From Malachius bipustulatus (taxonomy: Eukaryota > Arthropoda > Insecta > Coleoptera > Melyridae), in NCBI GenBank assembly GCA_910589415.1, contig OU342634.1, positions 4,650,001-4,714,000 of the forward strand: 64,000 bases of DNA, given 5' to 3'. Under the pieces are notes generated by a model that made no database searches, had not been told where the DNA came from, and saw only the letters and a list, made by a program, of their open reading frames with translations. Of the stretch, positions 30,176-41,852 are shown in pieces. The translations under genes were made by a program, and so were the position numbers. The number at the start of each line of letters is the position of its first letter. Position 1 is the first letter of the stretch.

Positions 30176-33100
30176 GGCGCGACGAACGCCTCGGTCTGTG
30201 TAGCCTAAATCGTGCACAATTAAAAAAAAAATAAATTGAGTCTTATACAGGGTCGTAGTGCCTATAACTTAAAATTATTTTTTACTATACAGCATGTCCC
30301 ATATGACAGTGGCATAAAGTTATGTTTTTTTAAACAGAATGCTCCTAACTATGTTATCGCATTTTTAGATTATCTGAGAAGAAAGAATAAGATTGGTTTT
30401 TACAGTTGGTGTTGATGTAAATTGAAAAGTTTCTGAGTTATAAACAAGTGAAAATCGCAATTTTCGAAGTTCAAGGCCCTGTACAACTAAAACGGCTCAA
30501 GATAGAGAAAAACGGCTTACATGTCCCTGTTTTAACTTTTTATTTACTGTCCTATGGTACAGAAACATTTGTACGTTCTTTGTTTCTTCTTATTTGGCGA
30601 CGCGTGGAGAAATCTCAGATTTTTTCCAATTTTTTAATCACCCTGTATAAACATTTTATCTACATCGTAGGATAGTACACTGTGACAGGCCGCCCTGGGG
30701 CTTGGGGAAAACTTACGGGTGTCGGCGGAAATTCTTCTCGGGCGCCAGATTTTTCTAAGGGTTTACTCCCTGGGGAAAGTTCTCGCAGCGTTTTCCCTGT
30801 GCCTGATGCACAATGGTACTTTCTTAGTACCCTCGTCCCTAGGGTAGCTCGTGGAGAAAGATAAATGCCAGGGGTCGGCTAAAGTTATCACCAGATTAAA
30901 AGAACTAGTCAGGGCGATGTTCTTTACGCACCTACCTGGTAGACTGGCACGTTCACGGAGCTAAGCTGTCGGCGAGATAACGGGGAAATGACATAGGATA
31001 CGACTCAAAATATGAACAAGTTTATTCTTAGTAATTACTAACAAAAATAAAATACAATGCAATTCCTTTGTGGTGATTAAACAACTTGGGGATTAATTAA
31101 ACAAATTAATTGAAAAATAATTAAATCGGATGTGATGATGATTAAACAACGTGATTAATTGAACAAATTAATTGAAAAAATAATTAAATCGGAAGTGAGG
31201 ATGATTAAACAAACCATAAACTGGTAGGTACTTACGTGGATAGATTAATGCACATTTTATTCAAATTAAAGAAATAATCACAATCATAACTCAAAAAAAT
31301 AAATCAATCAAACTTAGATAGGTACTTACGTGATCAAGGGTAATCTTATGATATTATACAAATTACATACGGGTCATGGGGGTATAAATAAAACACAAGT
31401 CAGTCTTTATTACTGCCAGTAAAAATAATACGATCAAAATAAAATAACTCAATGAGCGAAATAAATGAAGTAGGTACCTACCAGAATAAAATCGGAACGA
31501 GCGACGGTAAACTCCCCGAGCGGCGGCGGTACGTCGAATTAAGAACGGGAAACGAGTCGGAAAAGCCGGTGGGCCGTGCGTGCGTGTATTGGCGTGTGTT
31601 CTATGTATGCCTGAATCCGCGGCCAGGCTCCTGAAACGCCGAACCACTTCCGTGTGCAACGGGCTAGGGTTAACTTCCCACCGAGCGTCCGGGGCCGGAT
31701 AATCACCGCACCCAAGCAAAGAACGGTGGGTAGGAAACCACAACTCCCCCAGAAGGTCGTTGTACAAGAACCGGCCACCAGAGAGAGGACTTTCAAATTC
31801 AAGTGTCTCGTAGTAGGTGAATTTGGGGTGAAAGGCTCGGCTTTATTATAATTATGAACGTACCTTGTTTTGCGAAGCGGGTGGTGTCGGTGCGGAATCA
31901 ACGGACTGGGAACGTCGCGGTCTGGGCACTCGGCGAAGCACGGCGGACGGTGAAGTAAGAGTAGGTACACACGACAAAAGAACTGTCCACGGGCCCTAAC
32001 AAAATCACTCCAGAATTCTACTATCTGATCTACGAACTTCCTACCACTATGCTGACCACTAGTACAGGATTCCAGACGGGCGCGAACTAACGGGTAGCTT
32101 CCGGGGAAAACTCAAAGCACGGCTCGACAGAGTCGAAAAAATACGATTCACTAACTTCATGAAGAAGGAACGGTCCAGAAGACGGTCAGAAAAATTATCT
32201 TAATCACAACGGGTTGAAAACAATCGAACAGGTCGGAAAGAATTGAGCCCTCCGCTTGGGTTCCGCTACCTTTTATAATAAATGATGACGGCATCCATCG
32301 TCAAATCAGTAATCGGCGTAATTTCATTGGTCGGTGCCGGCAGAGCACGCCGGTCGCAAAAACGCATTTCGGAGAAAAATGATTTCTAGAAATTATCATA
32401 AACGTCGATACGAAGTCGGCTTTTTGCGGGATGATAGGAACTGCAATCGCCTGATTTTTATTAAAATTTACCTCTGGTCTGTATTTATTTCTCTTATTTA
32501 CGGACAACAAAATTGTTGGATGAAAATTCCCATCGCTTCTAAATAATAAAACTGATGCTCGACTGAATTAAATAAAATCCGAAAACAGAAATGTTATTAT
32601 TATGAATTTAATAAATCCGGCCGCGATTTCACGGCGTAGGTAGGTAGGCAGGTAACCGGCTATCGCAAGCGATAAGTTCACGACGCCCGGCCAGCGGGGT
32701 TCCTGGAAATGCAACGACCGGATAAAACCCTTCCTATTCGACATTTATTTATTAAATAATCTATCGCCGGATTTTACTCAGGATAAAGTTTAGAAATAGT
32801 GACAAGAAATTACAATCATTCTGGACCTAAAATTATTCATCTCTTATTAATTTGAAAAGGGGAAAATCATAATCGTGCCTATTAAAACGGGGCAATTTCC
32901 ATTGCTTCGTTACAACACAAAAAGTTAAAATAGGGACATGTAAGCCGTTTTTCTCTATCTTGACCCGTTTTCGTGGTACAGGGCCTTGAACTTCAAAAAC
33001 GACGATTTTCACTTGTTTATAACTCACAAACTTCTGAATTTAAACACCAACTGTAAAAGCCAATCTTATTTTCTCTTTTCAGACAATCTAAAAATGCAAT

Positions 33101-33294
33101 AACATAGGAGCATTCCATTTAAAAAAACATAACTTTGATATGCCACTCTCATATGGGACATGCTGTATACTTCAAAATAATTTTAAGTTGTGGGCACTAC
33201 GACCCTGTATAAAATTAGACCCAATTCATTTTTTTTCAAATTGTGCACGATTTAGGATACACAGACCGAGGCGTTCAACGCGCCCCACCCTGTA
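30176..33294. mobile_element. Palindromic MITE X2, split by a solo LTR
   Basis: Left half 30176-30680 and right half 32915-33294 are reverse complements, ending in TACAGGGTGGGGCGCG; TA flanks both ends. It has the same core as X1 and X3. It was interrupted by the solo LTR at 30681-32914 with a 4-bp duplication. Confidence 0.82.
30681..32914 (-). repeat. Solo LTR (2.23 kb), related to the element C LTR
   Basis: TGTGACAG...CGTTACA bounded by the duplication ACAC (30677-30680 and 32915-32918), with no internal region. On the minus strand it starts TGTAACGAAG, like element C (TGTAATGAAG), and a TATA box (TTATAAAAGG) lies near 32267-32277 in that orientation. Blocks near its plus-strand start match the C LTR: TCGGGCGCCAGATTTTT, the hairpin GGTACT...AGTACC, and CCAGGGGTCGG. 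It arose by LTR-LTR recombination. Confidence 0.85.
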
Positions 33295-33589
33295 TAATTT
33301 TATATTTTTATATTTTATTTAATTAAAGCCTTATAATTAGTTTTTTCACATTTCTTTCTAGCGATTTTGATTTTATTCATCGATTTCTACGTATGTATTG
33401 AAAAAAAATCGATTTTATTTTCGACAATACCATAATACAGTTTTTTATCGCTGGCGCCCGAACTGATTTTTTTTTTAATGAAACTGATTACCTATGCCAT
33501 TCCATGGTCCTATATCAAGTACACAAATCCTCAAAGTTTCAGTTTAAAATTAAGCTCTATATAGGGGGTGGACACTAGTGTTGGGACAC
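33295..33589. other. AT-rich spacer between MITE copies
   Basis: No gene or clear repeat unit recognised; it ends at a MITE-like boundary near 33577 (ACACCCGGTACAGGG). Confidence 0.5.
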
Positions 33590-34904
33590 CCGGTACAGGG
33601 CCTTGAACTTGAAAAATGGCGATTTTCACTTGTTTCTCACAAACATCTCAATTTAAACACAAACTGAAAAAGCCAATCTTTTTTTTTCTTCGCGATCAAT
33701 CTAAAAATACAATAACATAGGAGTATTCCATTTAAAAAATAAACATAATTTTAATATAACGATCTCATATGAGACATGTTATACAGGGTGCACCATGTAT
33801 CCTTCTCTATATTGCTATCTCCTAACGCTAACAGATACAGGGTTGGTTAAACAAGTCCAAAGAAGTGCAATTTTGTGGCCATCTTGATTCCGTCGAGACA
33901 TACAAGATATCTGTGACCGTTCCTGAAATATCCTGAAAAAACTGAAAAATCGAGATTTCTTATTTTTTCCATATCTCTTTTATTATTGGAGATTAATGAA
34001 TAATTTTTTGTGGGCTTACATAAGTCGTCAAGAGCTACCCATCTGACATTTCAAAAATTTTCAAAGCCGACTAGATCCCAGAGTTTTCATAGTCAACTTT
34101 CGGTTTTGTTATAGCCACCATATTGTTTTTTTATGTTGTTCGATATAAAAAAAATCATAAAAACTAAAAATTGTTAAACTTCAGAAAAAAAATTTAAAAA
34201 AAAAATATTCTTCTTTTTTATTTACAAAAAATACACATTTTTAGACCGAATTTCATAGATAAATTAAAAAACCATAAGGCAAGCACTATTTCGGCGTATT
34301 TTACAAATGTCGACGTTTTTAGACGTTTTTTTTTAGGTTTTTCTTTGAAAAAAGAAAAATTAAAATTGAAGAAAAATTTTTGAAGTTTATTAATTTTTGG
34401 TTTCCATTATTTTTTTTATATCGAACGACATAAAAAAATAATATGGCGGCCATAAGAAAAACGAAAGTTGACTGTGAAAACTCTTGGATCTAGTAGGCTT
34501 TGAAAATTTTTGAAATGTCAGATGGATAGCTCTTAACGGCTTATGTAAGTCTACAAAAAATTATTTATTAACTTCCACTAATAAAAAAGATATGACGAAA
34601 ATAAGAAATCTCTATTTTTCAGTTTTTTCAGGATATTTCAGGAACGGTCACAGATATCTTGCATGTCTTGACGGATTCGAGATAGCCACAAAACTGCGCA
34701 TCTTTTCTTTAATTTAACCGATCCTGTATCTCTTAGCGTTTAGGAGATAGCAATATAGAGAAGGATACATGGTGCACCCTGTATAGTCCAAAATAATTTT
34801 AAGTTGTAGACACTACGACCCTGTATAAGACCCAATTTAATTTTTTTTTATCGTGCACGATTTAGGCTACACAGATCGAGGCGTTCGTCGCGCCCCACCC
34901 TGTA
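33590..34904. mobile_element. Palindromic MITE X3, left end lost, hosting MITE Y
   Basis: The outer parts (33590-33779 and 34786-34904) match X2, including the right terminus CGCGCCCCACCCTGTA. The left terminus is absent. MITE Y is inserted at a TA in the middle. Confidence 0.75.
33782..34783. mobile_element. Palindromic MITE Y (nested)
   Basis: Ends TACAGGGTGCACCATG...CATGGTGCACCCTGTA, flanked by TA. The two halves are long imperfect reverse complements (for example AGCAATATAGAGAAGG on both arms). It is a different subfamily from X but has the same TACAGGGTG terminus. No ORF. Confidence 0.85.
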
Positions 34905-36668
34905 TAAGTATATTTTACTTTGTAAGGCAAACTAATCATTTTAATTTTGAAATTTCATAATAAAATAATGTATTTTTTTTCTTTTTGCTCATTACGTAAA
35001 ACGCACAAGGCTTTCGTTGGTGCATATTGGTATTTTACAACTAGCATTGGTTCTAACAACATACATATTTAAAAATCATAATCAAAATTACATTTTCCAA
35101 GGAATGGCCTTTTTTCATGTGTAATAATTATTAGATTGGGCCGAGGCTATTTTTTTCTTACCTATATTTCATAAAAAAAGAGTTATGAGAACTTTTTTTG
35201 GTAATTACTAATTTTAGTGTTGATCCTACTCATAAAAAATAAATTTAGTAAGTAGCCGTATGTTATTATTCAGGAACCTTGTTCTTATCTTTATGAAATT
35301 TATTTTTCGGGTCTCATATCATTGGTTCACTTTGATAACGTTCGAGAAACTGGAAAACTCTTTCGTCATTCCAGGTTGTCATTGTTGTTGTATTTATTTT
35401 AATTTCAGTTATTACCGTAAATACACTGCACTGTGCAGTGAATAGTCGAGCGTAAATGACAAGATCGAACGAGCCAACGTGTGGGCAGCGTCAAATAGAG
35501 CGAAGTTGACGATAGCCGACTCTCTTTGAATTCGTGCATTTGCCGACAGCGAGGCGAACGCAGACAAACTTCGCTCACTTGGCCGAATGTTTGGGCAATC
35601 GAGACGAACTTACCGTCCACACGTTGGTGTTGCCGTTGATTTGCCGGCGATGCGCCAACGTGTGGAGCCGGCATAAGAATCTACGACCCTATTCCGACTG
35701 AACGAGTTTCGAAATATAACAATTATTATTAGACCAAACTCGATTCAGTAGGTACATAAATGGGTTTCTTTTTTTTTAACAGCATAACAATTTATTAATC
35801 GATTATATAGGAAAATAAATTTGAAGAAGTTATAACAATAACATTTTTCGAGTATCACAGTACATAATTACAAAAAATATACACCTTACTAAAAAATATT
35901 AGATTTGTTTTGGCTGTAGGTAATTATAAAATATTGATATTCTTTTTTATTGAGATTCTTTAGCTCTTCGTCAGGGGTAAGAAATTGAGTAAAAATTGAA
36001 GATGTTACAATGTTAATCATTTTCATGGACAAGTAGAAGATAAAAACATACTATGAACCAATAAACTAAATAAAAATTAAATAACATAGGTAAGTTAATT
36101 CCAAAAAAGGTTTAAAATAATTTAGAAGTTTTTACATTTTTTATGAATAATTTTAATTTAAATTTTTTGAAAGATTAAAAATATAAAATATACATTATAA
36201 AAAATATACATTTAATGACACATTTACCCTAATTAATGCACTATACTATATCACTAGAAATGATAAATTCAAAAATAATTTCTTATGCTAAATTACATGA
36301 GAATACTTCTAAAAAAAATAATAGTAATTGAATACGTTTCCATTTTCTTATAAAAGTGGAAAAAATAGCTCTTTTTTACACAAACTACATTATTAATTAA
36401 CTTACATGTTAATCCTATTAAATGTTGAGCTTGGTTATTTGTATTATGTTTTATGTTGTTGGTTTCAATTAATTAATTAATTTTGAGCTTCCTAAGATGA
36501 ATATTAACTACAGAGTACAGACAGTGAAAATAAGCGCATAGAGAATCGAGGCAATGTACACACAAACATTTAAACTAAACAAAACACATAAATGAATTAA
36601 AGAGGAAATGGGACATTTAGCTTTGAGATGAAAGACTCGGGCAGGATTTTTCTTGGGCTAGGAAATTA
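34905..36668. other. AT-rich intergenic sequence
   Basis: No gene recognised. It holds a perfect 17-bp palindrome CACTGCACTGTGCAGTG at 35424-35440 and, at 35460-35690, several copies of CCACACGTTGG in both orientations. The rest is poly-A/T-rich. Confidence 0.6.
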
Positions 36669-37093
36669 TCAGACATTGTCTGTATAAATGAGCACTAGTT
36701 CAGTACTGTAGAAATAAATAAAGTAAACCAAAGGTGTTGTTCTTGCTCTAATAGTAAAAGTAAAAAAGTAAAAAAACGCGTTGGTGTCGTCGTCTGAAGA
36801 CGACCCCACAACGAGAACAAGTTGTGGGGGGTACGGCCTCGCCGTGTAGTCGGCCGGAGACAGTCCTGCTGAGACCAGTGGGGCCTGGGGCATCTGCGCC
36901 GTTGTGGGCGCCCCGGTGCCGTCAGCTGGAGACAATCGCTGAATCACCGACACTCGTTGAGCAGCTGGTGTTCGTAGCAGCGGCGACCTCGACCGGGACC
37001 TGGCTCGGACAACGGTTGGCTGAGGCGGTGTTGAGGTGCCTGCCTCGCCTTCTAAATATTTTATACAATAAACCTGCTAAAATTGGCTTATGT
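36669..37093. other. GC-richer unassigned sequence
   Basis: Open frames exist on both strands (for example 36669-36953 minus) but none resembles a known protein. It lies beside a decayed BEL/Pao gag and may be part of that element. Confidence 0.3.
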
Positions 37094-37252
37094 CCGTATT
37101 CATCAAACTTCAAAATATAACTCTGGGGTTATATTTTGAATTTTCTGACAGCTGATTGGTCTAATGCTCAAACCCTACGAACGCTACGAATTTTAAACCA
37201 ATGATATGTTCTAAAATATAACCCCAGGGGTTATATTTATTGATGAATACGG
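37094..37252. mobile_element. Small MITE, 13-bp TIR CCGTATTCATCAA
   Basis: 159 bp with inverted ends CCGTATTCATCAA and a subterminal ATAACCCC/GGGGTTAT on each arm. A TTA on either side may be the target duplication. No ORF. Confidence 0.6.
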
Positions 37253-37259
37253 GCCTTAA

Positions 37260-37900
37260 TAATAAAAAGCGCCTGCATTGGTATATTTTGTGATGCTGAT
37301 CGCTGCAATAATGACACACCGAACTAGTTGCAACAAACTCCCTATAATTTCTTTGATCACATCTGGGATTATTCATAGGTCTGTTGAAGTGTTTATCCGA
37401 CGATTGATTTGAGAAATTATTTACAGGTTTTGATTTTATAGCCGATGTATTTTCAAGTAACTGAGCTCTATCTGATATAATGGAAAATAAATCATTTAAA
37501 TTGCTGGTACGAAATTTTCCCAATCCAGCCGCGTTTCATTATCTAGTTTTCTTTGTATAAGAAAAATGTCAGAATCTTCTGTTTTTTGTCTTAGTGAGTA
37601 GCCAAACCTCTATTTATTGGAGGGTAATCTAACAAGGCGTTTATATGGCTAGTGATAATATTTGTGCTATTTTCAAACCGCTCCCTTAGTAATTCCCATG
37701 CAATAAAATAATTATTATTTGTCGTTTCAAATTCTATATAATTAATTCCGCTTCGCATTTCAAACAATATTTAAGGTACGTTAGTTTTTGTACATTTGGC
37801 AACATCGGATTTCCATTGATTAACGATTCGAATGTAGCGCGAAAAGACCACCTATCGTCTGAGGCACCGCTAAATGAGGGTAAATTACCGGTAACTGTAC
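37260..37900 (-). pseudogene. BEL/Pao Gag fragment
   Basis: Minus-strand pieces: LPSFSGASDDRWSFRATFESLI with KLTYLKYCL (37734-37880), the DUF1759-type capsid start, and a Cys/His cluster CHYCSDQHHKIYQC (about 37300). The middle is frameshifted. It is a different family from the element at 8786. Confidence 0.75.
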
Positions 37901-38129
37901 CTGAGTCATGTATGGATACGGAGTCATGTATGGACCACACCGACCTTGTGGCAATGAGTCAATGCCGCCATCAACTGGACCCCGGCTTGACCGAGTTCGT
38001 CGTCTTTCGGCGCCCCCCTGGCGGTGATCATGCCATCGAGGTCCGTATCCGCCAACTCGAACGCCAGAAATGTCACGCGCTCGTAAATCAAGCAGCTCGA
38101 GAGCCGGACTAGGCTCGAGAAAGGAAGAA

Positions 38130-38537
38130 TAAAAACTGAGAGAAATCCATTGCAATATCCTCTCAGGATTGAGACAATTTAGGGAGCTCCTCGGAAATAT
38201 TAACCGAGAAAGGTCGAGAAAACTCCTAACCCTCAACAAAGTAAGTCTCAGAATGCTAACAGGATTCCTAACAGGTCATTTTGCAAGCTCAATGAATACC
38301 TGAGGAAACTTGGCATAGGAAAAGATGGCGTTTGCAGATTCTGCAAGGAAAACGAGGAAAACGAGACGCCTCATCACCTATTGATGAACTGCGAAGCACT
38401 AGAACGCGAAAGAAGCGATGTTCTGGGCCAACACCAGCTCAACGGGGCGGGGGGGGGGGGGGGCTCTGCCCGGCCGTGATCCCCTTCAAATCCTGAAATT
38501 CCTTAGGGAAGCGGAATTGGAGAGGCTGCTGCAATGA
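38130..38537 (+). pseudogene. LINE ORF2 C-terminal fragment (RNase H end and CCHC)
   Basis: RNase H-side motif SLRMLTGFLTGHF, a frame change, then LNEYLRKLGIGKDG and CRFCKENEENETPHHLLMNC (a CX2C...HX4C finger), ending LQILKFLREAELERLL and TGA at 38535. This is the usual C-terminus of insect LINEs that carry RNase H (I/LOA-like). A run of 15 G at 38449-38463 interrupts it. Confidence 0.75.
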
Positions 38538-38639
38538 AGGGAATATACACCAAAGAAGCAGAGAAGAGGGGGCACAATAGATCTGTAATACGTCGCAGCG
38601 CATCTGACACCCTCATTATCAATATCAATGGGGGATGCG

Positions 38640-39540
38640 CCAATGTAGGCGATCGCCTGGGATTCGAAAATCGGGGAACGCGCCCCGGATTTTTCTCAAC
38701 CTCCTTCAGTTTTTTCCGCTACCATGCGTCCAACTTTGAGCGGTCGGCGGTTTAGACGCGCAAATCGCTTCCTCAGTAGGCGGCGGAGAGGTCGCCAAAT
38801 GGCAAAAAAATCGGCCACCACATTCGACGACCCCTTACGGTACACGACATCGAAATCGAAGACCTGTAACCCCAAGGTTCACCTGGCGACCCGTCCGGCC
38901 AAGGTCTTAATCGAGTGACGACAGCGCAGGCTTGGTGGTCGGTTATGATGGTGAATTTGTATCCCTCCAGGTAGGAACGCATCTTCTTCACACCCCACAC
39001 GATCGCAAGACACTCTTTTTCGGAGACGGTGTAGTTTCGTTTGGCTTTATTCAATTTCGGCTGGCGTATGTTATCACTTTCTCGCCGTCGTCGGTTTCCT
39101 GCGTGAGAGCGGCCCCAATTAATGGCCTACTGAAGTCAGGGCAAGTCAAGACGGAAGCCTCGATCAGGCACCTCTTTAACGACGAGAACGCGGCGGTCTG
39201 GTCAGTCTCCAGTTCCACCGGTGCGACTTTTTTAACAGTCTGGTTAACGGAGTCGCGATCTGGGCGAAGTTGGGGATGAAACGGCGGTACCAGCCTGCCA
39301 TGCCAAAAAAGCTTCGGAGCTGGCGACTCGTCTGGGGAGCTGGCACATCTCGAATTCATTGCACCTTGTCTGGGTCGGTTGCAATGCCGCTTGACGTGAC
39401 CACATGTCCCAAGTACTTCAGTGCGCGGAGGCAAAAGTTACATTTCTATGGATTTATCTGTAGGTTCGCACGTTTTAGGCAACGGAAGACCTCACGGAGG
39501 GTGTCGAGGTGTTCGTCGAATGTCTTTCCCAGTACTATGA
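38640..39540 (-). pseudogene. Element D3: RT end and RNase H fragment
   Basis: Minus-strand Ty3/gypsy Pol in several frames: FDEHLDTLREVF, FCLRALKYLGHVV (RT C-terminal part), [55 protein letters not shown] (RNase H). It closely matches D1 at 20400-20937. It is cut at 39540 by the LTR of fragment F. Confidence 0.82.
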
Positions 39541-40014
39541 TGTAAAGATTTTATGGTTTTCTTTTTCTTCTGGTTTGTTAAAATATTTCTTGTAAACGCA
39601 ATAATGAAATAATCAAGATTGCAATTATTGCTATTATGAACCATGTAATTAAATTAGAAATGAGATTATGTTTGTTAAAGTTTAAATTTAAATATTTTAG
39701 TTTTTCAAGATTTATATGGGATATATTTGCGGCGATCACCTTCAAGCCAACATCAGCGCTATGCCTAAATGAACGATGTGGATGTACCATGGCAGAAAAA
39801 AAAGAAGAATCTTCAGAAAATAATAATAGTAATGATATTATTAAGATTCAGAGTTAATCCAAAAAAGTAAAATCTAGGTCCTGAGAACGAATAATACGAA
39901 TAAATAATCATAAAGTTGTTGAAGTAATAAAATATTGTTCAAATTCTGCAAGTCATTTCTGTATCTTTCCTGAAATAAAATAAAATAGGCCTCAACCTTG
40001 AAACCAAGTGGCCA
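39541..40014 (+). repeat. 5' LTR of CsRn1-type fragment F
   Basis: 474 bp from TGTAAAG to GGCCA, followed three bases later by a tRNA-Trp primer site and the gag start. It is inserted in D3. Confidence 0.7.
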
Positions 40015-40017
40015 AAC

Positions 40018-40035
40018 TGGTGACCCCGACGTGAT
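40018..40035 (+). promoter_or_regulatory. tRNA-Trp primer-binding site of fragment F
   Basis: TGGTGACCCCGACGTGAT, identical to the site of element E. Confidence 0.8.
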
Positions 40036-40195
40036 CAGGAAACAATGAGTGAAGAAAACGCGAATCAAAGAGAGGGAGAAGGAGCACGAGTAACTTTGAA
40101 ACTACCACCTATCTGGCGTCGAAATGTTCGGATATGGCAGATGCAAGTAGAAGCACAATTTGAAAACTCTCAAATTACCGCCGAGAAAACCAAGT

Positions 40196-41563
40196 TGTGA
40201 CGTCTCTCCTTTTTTTGGAGAGAACGTCTTAATTATTGGGTTAATTTATTTCTTAACCAATGCCTTCAGACGGGATATTTGGGTGGATTTACACAAATAA
40301 TACACGACATTTCAAAAAATAACGTAAATTTATTGTTTCCTTAAACTGCGATAAACGTAAAATAATTAGTCGATTTGTTCAGCATGCTGGGTGAACGCCC
40401 GGTATATCTTCCCGGCCCAGCACCCGGTAAAAAGCAGTGCCCTGGCTGCCGCTCGACGGTCGGACTACGCCAGTAGGTCGAGGAGGACAAGTTTTTCTGC
40501 GGAGTTCAGTCAACTGGAAAATAAAATGTTAGTGGTGCAATATGAGACGAGAACGGAATGATTTTACTATTATTTTTATCGCGTTGATAAAAGAATGAGA
40601 AATGAACTGAATAAAACTCTCGATTAATATTATTTACATGAAATCTATTATGGTCTCAATTTATGAAAAATTCCCTTTTATTTAAATGAATAATTTAATT
40701 AATAAATTAGGCCGGGGGAAAATTCTATTTACATGAAATGACCACGGGTTTTATCATTTGATGAGTGATTGGGCTCGTCTTCGATTGCGTAACGGTCAAT
40801 TCTCGTTCGCAATCGAAGGTTGACCTTCTACGTGCCTGGCTAACTCGTCGAGTCAATTCTTCGACTCGTTAGGAAGTCACTGGGGGAATTATACGCTTTC
40901 TCAGTAATTAGACCAGGGACGCGAATCAATTCTTCGCTTCACCTGGGTCCACGTTCGAGACTGATAAGCTTTAGGGGGTGACGAAAGAGTATCAATTCTA
41001 CTCTCTCGTGATATCCCAACTTGACTCCTGGTCAGTACCCAGGCTTCGCATTGGGGTAGGTTAAGGTGTGAGCTTGGAAGAGTCAATTCTTCTTCTTCGC
41101 TCTAGGAGAAGTCCCGATCAGTACTCGGGCCTCTGGGCAAGGGGGTGAGCTATAGATGGCGGACCGGCTATCCTAGATCAGTTCTCTAGGAAGGCCAGCT
41201 GCGATCTGCTACCGTTCCTTCCATCTCGGTCCCTTTATATAGGTACCGGACGTAAACAACAACAACTTCTTATCTTGTTTTCCTATCGGCTTCGCATTTA
41301 TTCGCTTGGATTTAATATTTTAATATTTCTCGCTGAATTAAATGTTGTTTCCGTTCCTTCCTAGAGGCACTTTCTGTAAACAACAACTGATACCAATATA
41401 AAAAACCTCCCTTATCTTGTTGTCGCCGATTTATCTGCTTGGATTTTAATAATTTACTACTTGAATAATTCCTACATGATTTCTTCTCGTTTTCCGTGGG
41501 AATAATATTTTGTTCAAATTATGGCGTCGCTTTCCAGCGTCGCGACGTTACTGTAACGTCACA
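40196..41563 (+). repeat. Solo LTR G (1.37 kb) with hairpin array
   Basis: TGTGACGT...ACGTCACA with the 4-bp duplication AAGT on each side (40192-40195 and 41564-41567) inside the gag of fragment F. The first 31 bp fold as GACGT-CTCTCC-T7-GGAGAG-ACGTC. A TATA box (TTTATATAGG) at about 41232 gives plus orientation. It has no internal region. The U3 part holds the eight-hairpin array described separately. Confidence 0.9.
40782..41190 (+). repeat. Array of eight hairpins sharing a TCARTWC loop
   Basis: Loops at 40796-40802, 40853-40859, 40926-40932, 40992-40998 and 41083-41089 (all TCAATTC), 41032-41038 and 41118-41124 (both TCAGTAC), and 41178-41184 (TCAGTTC). Each is enclosed by a different 5-12 bp stem, for example GCGAA/TTCGC, AGAGTA/TACTCT, CCTGG/CCAGG, CCCGA/TCGGG, CCTAGA/TCTAGG. 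The stems do not resemble each other; only the loop is conserved. The array ends about 40 bp upstream of the TATA box. Confidence 0.88.
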
Positions 41564-41852
41564 AAGTTCAACCATGTACTCGCAATTCTAGACCCTGATG
41601 TTGCAGAACTAATCTCTGACTTTTTAATCAAACCAAGAACTGCAACTCCATACACGGACCTAATGAACCGTCTGACTATCGAATTCGAAGAATCAGAAGG
41701 ACGAAAGGTGAAAAACTTTTGACAGAAATAGAGCTGGGCAATAAAAAAAACATCGCAACTATTAAGAGAGATGAAGTCACTCGCCGGTACCAATGTCAAA
41801 GATGATTTCCTACGAACAATGTTTATTCAACATTTACGTTGAATATTATTAT

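Larger units (their letters stand above)
40045..41838 (+). pseudogene. Gag of CsRn1-type fragment F, split by a solo LTR
   Basis: The ATG at 40045 opens a frame equivalent to element E Gag (LPPIWRRNVRIWQMQVEAQF). It is broken at 40195 and resumes at 41564 ([23 protein letters not shown]). Two small frameshifts follow near 41715 and 41755, and the sequence ends at the MFIQ block, about 41838, where element D2 begins. No pol. Confidence 0.85.

Noticed and set aside
31363..31970. Overlapping minus-strand ORFs of 134 and 143 residues
   Set aside because: Both lie in the solo LTR at 30681-32914, overlap in different frames, and match nothing I recognise.
36669..36953. 94-residue minus-strand ORF
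   Set aside because: Starts with a plausible Met but turns into AT-derived Phe/Tyr-rich text; no conserved motif.
38449..38463. Run of 15 G as a biological signal (quadruplex)
   Set aside because: A single homopolymer in a decayed LINE, the place where assembly errors are common; no flanking G-tracts.
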